A stretch of 6,032 nt of DNA. Source: Thioploca sp. (GTDB lineage: Bacteria; Pseudomonadota; Gammaproteobacteria; Beggiatoales; Beggiatoaceae). The translations under genes were made by a program, and so were the position numbers. How positions within the stretch are numbered: position 1 is the stretch's first letter; each line of letters begins with the position of its first letter. The notes under the pieces were generated by a model, which was not told the origin of the DNA, did not search any database, and saw nothing but the letters and a program-made list of their open reading frames with translations. The stretch is from contig DRQV01000173.1 in assembly GCA_011371325.1 (NCBI GenBank), positions 1 to 6,032 of the forward strand, written 5' to 3'. Positions 4,765-6,032 of the stretch are shown here, in pieces.

Positions 4765-5928
4765 TTATCCTTTTGCTGCTAATACAGCTTTTTTAGCTCC
4801 ATCATCTAAATTATCAGCTGTAATAATAGTCAAACCACTTTGAGCTAACATTTCTTTGCCTTCATTAACATTAGTTCCTTCTAATCGAACCACTATTGGT
4901 AATGTGGTACCAGTTTCTCGCACTGCTTGGATAATACCAGCTGCGATTAAATCACATCTAACTATACCACCAAATATATTTACTAATATCGACTTGACTT
5001 TAGAATCAGATAGAATAATTTTGCAGGCTTCAGTTACTTTATCGGCTGTAGTACCACCACCAACATCTAAAAAATTGGCTGGTTCACCACTGTGCATTTT
5101 AATTATATCCATAGTTGCCATTGCTAATCCAGCTCCATTTACCATACAGGCTATGTCACCATCTAAAGCAATATAATTTAGGTCAAATTGGCGAGCTTTA
5201 TATTCCTTGGCATCTTCTTGGGTAGAATCATATAAATTTACTAATTCTTTATGTCGATATAACGCATTATCTTCAACGCTAATCTTAGCATCCAATGCTA
5301 ATAAATCACCTTGTTGAGTAATTACTAAAGGATTTATTTCTACTAAGCTTAAATCTTTTTCAATAAACAAACGGTACAGATTATATAACATAATCGTTAA
5401 TTGTTTACGTTGTTCAGCATCTAATTTTAATGCAAATGCAATCGCACGGCATTGATAAGCTTGAATACCAACTATCGGATCAATAGTAATGTTAATAATT
5501 TGTTCTGGAGTTGTGGCAGCTACTTGTTCGATATCCATACCTCCGGCTAAAGAAGCTATAATAGCAACTCTAGTCGTAGCTCTATCAACTAATAGGCTTA
5601 AATAAAGTTCATTAGCTATAGCAGTGACATTTTCAATTAGAACTCGATTTATTGGTTGACCATTAGCACTAGTTTGATGAGTTATTAATGAAGTTCCGAT
5701 TAATCTATTAGTAATATTTTCTATAGCTTCTAAACTATCAGCTTTTTTAACTCCACCAGCTTTACCACGCCCACCAGCATGAACTTGAGCTTTCACCATC
5801 CAAGCGTCACCACCTAAATTTTGAGCATGTTGTTTAGCTTCGTCTGTGTTGGTGGCCACATATCCAATTGGCACTGGGATTTTATAATCAGAAAATAATT
5901 GTTTTGCTTGATATTCATGTATATTCAT
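4765..5928 (-). CDS. sucC: succinyl-CoA synthetase (ADP-forming), beta subunit
   Basis: The nucleotide- and succinate-binding partner of SucD. The 387 residues correspond to the 388 of E. coli SucC. The ATP-grasp domain (about 1-235) shows MNIHEYQAKQLF at the start, Lys46, the glycine-rich loop GGRGKAGGV (52-60), and the Mg and site II residues in LVEINPLVI (Glu197, Asn199) and LDAK (Asp213). The C-terminal flavodoxin-like domain has NGAGLAMATMD (264-274), FLDVGGG (287-292) and the succinate-site loop NIFGGIVRCD (317-326). Pro20 in VPIGY matches the E. coli residue in the nucleotide-specificity region, but I do not infer ATP or GTP preference. The ATG at 5928 fits the conserved N-terminus exactly although no purine-rich ribosome site precedes it. 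Neither sucAB nor other TCA genes lie in the window, and about 100 bp of non-coding leader upstream suggests an independent sucCD unit. Confidence 0.98.
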   Translation of the reverse strand: MNIHEYQAKQLFSDYKIPVPIGYVATNTDEAKQHAQNLGGDAWMVKAQVHAGGRGKAGGVKKADSLEAIENITNRLIGTSLITHQTSANGQPINRVLIENVTAIANELYLSLLVDRATTRVAIIASLAGGMDIEQVAATTPEQIINITIDPIVGIQAYQCRAIAFALKLDAEQRKQLTIMLYNLYRLFIEKDLSLVEINPLVITQQGDLLALDAKISVEDNALYRHKELVNLYDSTQEDAKEYKARQFDLNYIALDGDIACMVNGAGLAMATMDIIKMHSGEPANFLDVGGGTTADKVTEACKIILSDSKVKSILVNIFGGIVRCDLIAAGIIQAVRETGTTLPIVVRLEGTNVNEGKEMLAQSGLTIITADNLDDGAKKAVLAAKG

Positions 5929-6004
5929 AGTTTATGCATTCATGATAGTTTTTTAATTCAGGTTCAAAATTACTTTATATAAACCAATATAATTGTAAAC
6001 AGGT

Positions 6005-6010
6005 ATTATA
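6005..6010 (-). promoter_or_regulatory. candidate -10 element for sucCD
   Basis: A perfect TATAAT on the minus strand (6010-6005) lies 76 bp before the sucC ATG. Its -35 at 17 bp spacing would begin at the window edge and cannot be judged. A second possibility, TTTACA (5999-5994) with TATAAA 14 bp further on, has poor spacing. The remaining leader (5929-6004) has no gene or clear hairpin. Confidence 0.35.
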
Positions 6011-6032
6011 GATGTAGCGATCAATTATGTTA

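Noticed and set aside
4856..5176. 106-codon open frame on the plus strand inside sucC
   Set aside because: It is fully antisense to a well-conserved gene, resembles no family I know, and has no ribosome site of its own.

Overview
This is an AT-rich window of bacterial chromosome carrying mostly housekeeping genes. The recognisable proteins (GyrB, DapA, SucC, SucD) align almost without gaps to the E. coli proteins as I remember them, so the source is most likely a gammaproteobacterium. The low GC, the short intergenic gaps and a dapA followed by a shrunken BamC-like lipoprotein would fit a streamlined or symbiotic lineage, for example one related to sulfur oxidisers. That placement is inference only. 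No tRNA, rRNA, CRISPR array, transposase or phage gene is visible.

Layout. (1) 1-527, minus: the first 175 codons of gyrB, read off the left edge, with a strong extended -10 promoter at 567-595. (2) 607-664: a small imperfect palindrome with TGTAGG/CCTACA ends. (3) 669-1990, minus: a probable three-gene unit, a 76-aa helical protein, then dapA (lysine and peptidoglycan precursor synthesis), then a 53-aa lipoprotein whose ATG overlaps the dapA stop by 8 bp. (4) 1991-2168: a divergent regulatory region with a perfect 10-bp-arm palindrome and two back-to-back -35 elements in a second dyad. (5) 2169-3324, plus: a two-gene operon for a membrane-anchored, methionine-rich long coiled-coil protein and a cytosolic two-CBS-domain protein. 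(6) 3334-3353: a hairpin shared by convergent genes. (7) 3359-3736, minus: a secreted four-cysteine LprI-like (DUF1311) protein. (8) 3892-5928, minus: sucC-sucD, succinyl-CoA synthetase, ending in a hairpin terminator at 3866-3882. (9) 5929-6032: the sucC leader with a candidate -10.

How the genes fit together. gyrB, dapA and sucCD serve DNA supercoiling, lysine/diaminopimelate synthesis and the TCA cycle and are independent units. The least explained part is the coiled-coil/CBS pair at 2169-3324. The first protein has one membrane helix, a Met/His cluster just outside the membrane and about 12 uninterrupted heptads with Met, Ile or Leu at the core positions. The second has two CBS domains that both keep the Ser-x-x-Asp ribose-binding signature. 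I infer a nucleotide-sensing partner for a periplasmic rod-like protein; no function is established from the sequence.
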